A DNA stretch of 64,000 nt from Apiotrichum sp. Y4204 (Eukaryota > Basidiomycota > Tremellomycetes > Trichosporonales > Trichosporonaceae), in assembly GCA_025531455.1 (NCBI GenBank), contig JAMYHL010000120.1, positions 20,922-84,921 on the forward strand, written 5' to 3'. How positions within the stretch are numbered: the first letter of the stretch is position 1; each line of letters starts with the position of its first letter. A model generated the notes under the pieces. The model saw nothing but the letters and a program-made list of their open reading frames with translations, was not told where the DNA came from and made no database searches. Shown here in pieces: positions 60,391-64,000 of this stretch. The translations under genes and the position numbers were made by a program.

Positions 60391-61145
60391 ATGCCCTCTC
60401 CAACATCGCCGGCAGGGTCCAGTAACCTTTCGTCTCCCAGTTGTACGGCCACCAAGGCTTCTGAGTCCCCCACCACCACCTCTTCTTCACCACCTGCCGA
60501 AGCCTTTCTTGTTCACAAGGAGACCTCCCTGCTGTGTGCACACTTCGTGAGTCAGCGAGCTTGTTTGATATCCCTTTTCTTGCTGACCAATTATCTAGAT
60601 CTGCTTTCTCTTCCAGTGCCCGAGCAACACTATCTATCACACAACATGGTGGTGGGCCGAGGCCAACACTGGCTCAATTCGTGGCGTACGCCCGCCATCG
60701 CACCCAGCTGCCGCCAGCAGTCACCTTGGGAGCGTTGCTGCTGTTGTGGCGTCTGAAATTACGTTTTCCGGCAGCACGTGGTTCATGTGGCTATCGCCTG
60801 TTCCTTTCTGCCTTCCGACTCGCATCCAAGATCTTCTGCGACGATATGTACTCGACACGGTCGTGGTGCATTGTTGGACAAAACATGTTCCAGCCGGGAG
60901 AGATGAACCAGATGGAGCGTGAATTGTGCGCTCACCTCGAGTACAATCTACATGTTACCCAGAACCAGCTTGCGGTGCTGGAGAGCTACCTGCGTACCCA
61001 GAGGTTCACATTCGCGTCCAACACAGCCGGCACCCACTTGGCGGCAACGCCTGGACATCGGCAGCTTTCGTCGTCAAGAGCCGCCCTTAGTACCACACTC
61101 TGTCTCTTACAATGTCACCGTTACAGCAGCGGTACGTCGCAATAA
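60391..61145 (+). CDS. PCL/PHO80-type cyclin (copy 1)
   Basis: Cyclin that activates Pho85-type CDKs. Exon 1 (60391-60546) is Ser/Pro/Thr-rich and ends 'ETSLLCAHF' at a GTGAGT donor; the acceptor at about 60597 gives 'ICFLFQCPSN', as in basidiomycete PCLs. One unresolved frame change near 60655 leads to the cyclin box 'TLAQFVAYARHRTQLPPAVT', 'LGALLLLWRLKLRFPAARGS', 'CGYRLFLSAFRLASKIFCDD', 'YSTRSWCIVGQNMF' and 'GEMNQMERELCAHLEYNL', the usual 'hR-fl-allvAsK---D' and 'e-n-mE-e-L--L-w-l' motifs. The end is Ser-rich, stop at 61145. If no intron is used, exon 1 must also shift frame. It lies 2 kb from a second cyclin gene in the same orientation. Confidence 0.75.
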
Positions 61146-63167
61146 GCGAGTGCCGATTATAATGGTGCATGTTACCCGGTGCATGCTTTATCCAGCATGG
61201 GCTAATGCATTCTTATTTTGCTACACAGCCTCCGACGCCCGTGGGCGTGAGCGTTGAACCAGACCTTGATCCCACTTTCCTGCCTTAGAGATCTAACTCG
61301 CCCAAGAGACTAAAGGTGATATACATACAGGCGGTCTCTCTTCTTCTCCTGTTTGTTTCCTTTACTATTACTCCCACTACACACCTGAGCGATCCACAGT
61401 ACCATTTGTGAGTGTGGTCGACTTCCTTCTCCCGCAATGGCCAAAGTACCTTTATCGACTACTAAAACCCTGAGACGGATCTCACCGCGACTCACGGTCG
61501 TCGTTGTGTGGCTGTTCGGCTCCGCGTCATCGTCGGCGCGTATTTACTTGTACTCTAGCCTAGGTAATGCGGGGAACAAAGGTGCTGGTCGGGCTCCCTG
61601 GACTCCTGTTCCCCCTGTTCCCGAAGCACATGACGATAACCTGTTCGGTGCCGACTTCGGCATCATCGTTAGCTCAGGCACACAGCGGGACGGACAAAGT
61701 CAGTCTGCATATGCTATGATTGGGGATGAAAGCCATGCAAGCCACAGGGTCGAGTAGGCGTCAGGGATAAAGGAATCGGCTATTGTGGGGCATTTATGTA
61801 TGCCCCTGAGTGAGTACACGATGTGTAGGTCAAATTGATGCCTCGAGTTCCCAGGCGGCGACCACCGCCGCCGTCCCGCTATCCGTCATCCAAAAGCAAG
61901 AATGTTATGGCCCGAGTGCGAGACCACGAACAAAGGCCAAGCGCAGCCGAGCCTGCCATGTGGCCGACACTGCCGACTGCTCGTAACGGTAACTGTGTCC
62001 CGCTGGGGAATGGCAGGCTGGCCTCAACCGACCTGAGTGAGCTGTCGGTCTCGTGGCAGACAGCTTCCAGAAAAGTCCAAACCATGCAAGATTGCAAGAA
62101 CCGCCAAACCCGCAACGGACGGCTCCGGTCCTCGTCTTTCCTGACGTACTTAAAATATGAAGATGAGCGCAGAGCCCTGTGTGCCGCGGGCCGTCGACGA
62201 CGAGAAGCGGGGTGGTGGGGAGGGATGCACAGCTGGTACAGGCGATGTGGAAGTTAACTGTGAGGGTACGCATAGGCCCCACTCTCCGTCTCGACAGACA
62301 GCGGTGGTGTGCCTACAGGCCTTTTTTTCTCTTTTGATGTCTTCATACCCATGGTTTGACCGGATCTGTCACGGATTCACATGCCCGCAGACGGCCGGTT
62401 TGGCCCCCGATCCACAAAGTTGGCGCTGCGATCGTTTGTCCCTGGATAGAACACGACGACCATCTTACATAGCTAGGCACGATTGATCATGTTAAGTTTT
62501 ACCGAACCATGGTTGTGCTCATCTGAACGTGGTCAGTCCAATTCCACCCCCGGCCTGGCACAGTGGCACAAGCCGTCCTGGAGTGGGTGGTATTGTCTCC
62601 AAAAGTGCCGGCGAGGCTCACATACCAAACCTCGCCTCAAGTCGGCCTTAGGGGCTCCGGGGGGTTGTACTACGGAGTCCCCACATCCCAGCAAAATGTG
62701 CGAGGAGAGGCCAGTGGCCGTCGCACATACGATTTCCTTCGTAAGGTTACTCTGTTCGTGGTGGCGTCACTAAACTCCACTGATTTGCCAGCGACGCGAC
62801 CGTTCACATTCCGCTGGCGTCGCCTGCGCCTTCACGGATCACGGCAGTACCTAGGCAGCATTTCCAGGCGAGGAGAGGATCCAACGCGGGCCACGGAGCG
62901 CGTCGCAACCAATTCTGCTCACAACCGGTATATATGTTTGACACATCTTGTGCGTCTATCCAACATCCTCACCGCACTACCCCTCGAAGCCCTCTGTTTG
63001 CGTTGACCGCTGGCAGACATCCTTCAGTCAACCACCACCCGAATCGTATGCCACCTCCCTGCTACAGTGACTAGCCCTCTTGTGCTCACCAGCAATAACC
63101 TACTCCACCTAGTCTACCAAACATAAGCTGAACCCCAGTCCACTCTTGCCACTACAACTATCTCACC
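61146..63167. other. Intergenic region between two cyclin genes
   Basis: No gene recognised. The leader before the second cyclin is rich in C and A. Confidence 0.4.
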
Positions 63168-64000
63168 ATGCTTGAATCTCAGAGCCCCTCTTCATCCTCG
63201 TCGGCACCGTGTTGTTTCTCGGGTGCCAGCATCTTCGCCCCGGGGACACCAGAATTCACCCCAGCTCGCCCGCCTTTGAAGACCGCGTCCACCCAGCGTC
63301 TCTGGAACCTTGTGGAGAGCACGACGCAGCCCTTCTCGAGCTCATTCGTTCTGCTGTCTCGCGGGAACTTGTTTGTGAGTAGACTGTTAGCTCGGGGCGC
63401 AACAACCGTACCGGCGATCATCGCCCCTTTGCAATGCGCAATGGGCCAGATATCATCAGAGTTCAGCCGTTAAACATCCTCAGCTTTCATCTCTCGCACT
63501 ACCACCAGTGTCATTCAGACCGCCATCGACCCCTCCACCATTGACATGCGGTCCGATGGCCTCCCCAGTTTGACAACGTTTGTGGCAGTCGTTTGCCATC
63601 AGTCCAATGTCCAGGTCGCTACCCTCGTCGCCACGATTGTCTGCCTCGAGCGCCTGCGTACTCGTCTGCCTCGTGAAGCCAAATGCACGTCTCTCCCTTT
63701 ACTGCAATGCTAACCTTGAGGCATGCCTTGCACTCGTCATCGTGTCTTCCTTGCCACACTTATCGTTGCTGCCAAGTACCTGAACGACTCTTCACCCAAG
63801 AACAGGCACTGGTGCCACTATGCGGGAATATTCTCCCAGGCGGAGATCAACCTCATGGAGAAGCAGCTTCTTTTCCTTTTCGACTACAACTTGTCGATCA
63901 CCGAGGAGGATGTCATCACGTATGCCCAACCTTTTCTTGAGCAGTACAGCTTCGAGACTGCTGCCCTCGCTCCGGCTGCAGTGTCGCCAGCGTTGTCCAG
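63168..64000 (+). CDS. PCL-type cyclin (copy 2), cut by right edge
   Basis: Starts at ATG 63168 with a Ser/Pro-rich head ('SPSSSSSAPCCFSGASIFAP') and 'STQRLWNLVESTTQPFSSS'. After an intron beginning at the GTGAGT at 63376 the cyclin box follows: 'VAVVCHQSNVQVATLVATIV', 'CLERLRTRLPR', a second intron (about 63674-63720, GTGAAG donor, TGCTAAC branch), 'CTRHRVFLATLIVAAKYLND', 'SPKNRHWCHYAGIFSQAEIN' and 'LMEKQLLFLFDYNLSITEED'. This is closer to Pcl1/Pcl2 (G1/S cyclins for Pho85) than copy 1 is. The frame at the first acceptor (near 63482) does not join in phase as read, so an exon boundary or a base is off. The 3' end lies outside the window. Confidence 0.8.

Overview
The window looks like a chromosome segment of a basidiomycete yeast, probably a tremellomycete of the Trichosporonales type. 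This is inferred from gene style and not from a search. Genes are GC-rich and intron-dense, with introns mostly 36-100 nt that have GTRNGT donors and CTAAC/CTGAC-type branch points. The content also fits: a divergent lactose permease/GH2 beta-galactosidase pair, Zn2Cys6 regulators, a MATA-type HMG box with a long inter-helix insert, PCL-type cyclins and a CPL1-like secreted protein. There are no bacterial features. One assembly gap (Ns, 29729-29758) lies between G and C homopolymers.

Left part (1-31 kb) is gene-poor and full of relics. It holds the 5' end of an MFS transporter (1-459), two broken pieces of a fungal transcription factor facing each other (466-1273), a nine-exon GST-like gene (4818-6387), the tail of a GH3 beta-glucosidase (8104-8544), an eight-exon MFSD1-like transporter (9177-11143), a decayed copy of a protein kinase (about 11.9-12.7 kb), a SnoaL-like gene, two paralogous two-finger C2H2 genes (15.5-16.0 and 26.4-27.0 kb), two unrecognised but spliceable genes (18.2-19.1 and 19.8-21.0 kb), a lectin gene with ricin-type trefoil repeats (21.7-22.2 kb), more unrecognised coding fragments, and an HMG-box gene (30.9-31.7 kb).

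Middle part (31.9-38.3 kb) is the best-preserved module. A sugar permease (minus strand, 8 exons, 534 aa) and a GH2 beta-galactosidase (plus strand, 3 exons, 986 aa) diverge from a 638-bp promoter that carries six copies of an ACGGGA element. The whole pair is bracketed by about 155-bp direct repeats that touch the stop codons of both genes. The pair can import lactose or a similar beta-galactoside and hydrolyse it, as LAC12/LAC4 does in Kluyveromyces lactis.

Right part (38.7-64 kb) has a Zn2Cys6-type exon, a long Ser/Pro-rich protein, a FEX-type fluoride exporter, the better copy of the Ran1/SKS1-like kinase (46.8-48.2 kb, missing part of its catalytic domain), a monooxygenase relic, a 127-aa zinc-cluster protein, a second sugar transporter (52.2-53.9 kb), a short-chain dehydrogenase, a CPL1-like secreted protein and two PCL/PHO80-type cyclins at the right edge.

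Many frame breaks in otherwise good genes are cured by adding one base to a short homopolymer (SnoaL gene, kinase three times, SDR, FEX, Ser/Pro-rich gene). This suggests base undercalls in the assembly and not decay alone; relics and sequence errors should be separated with reads or RNA data before calling pseudogenes.
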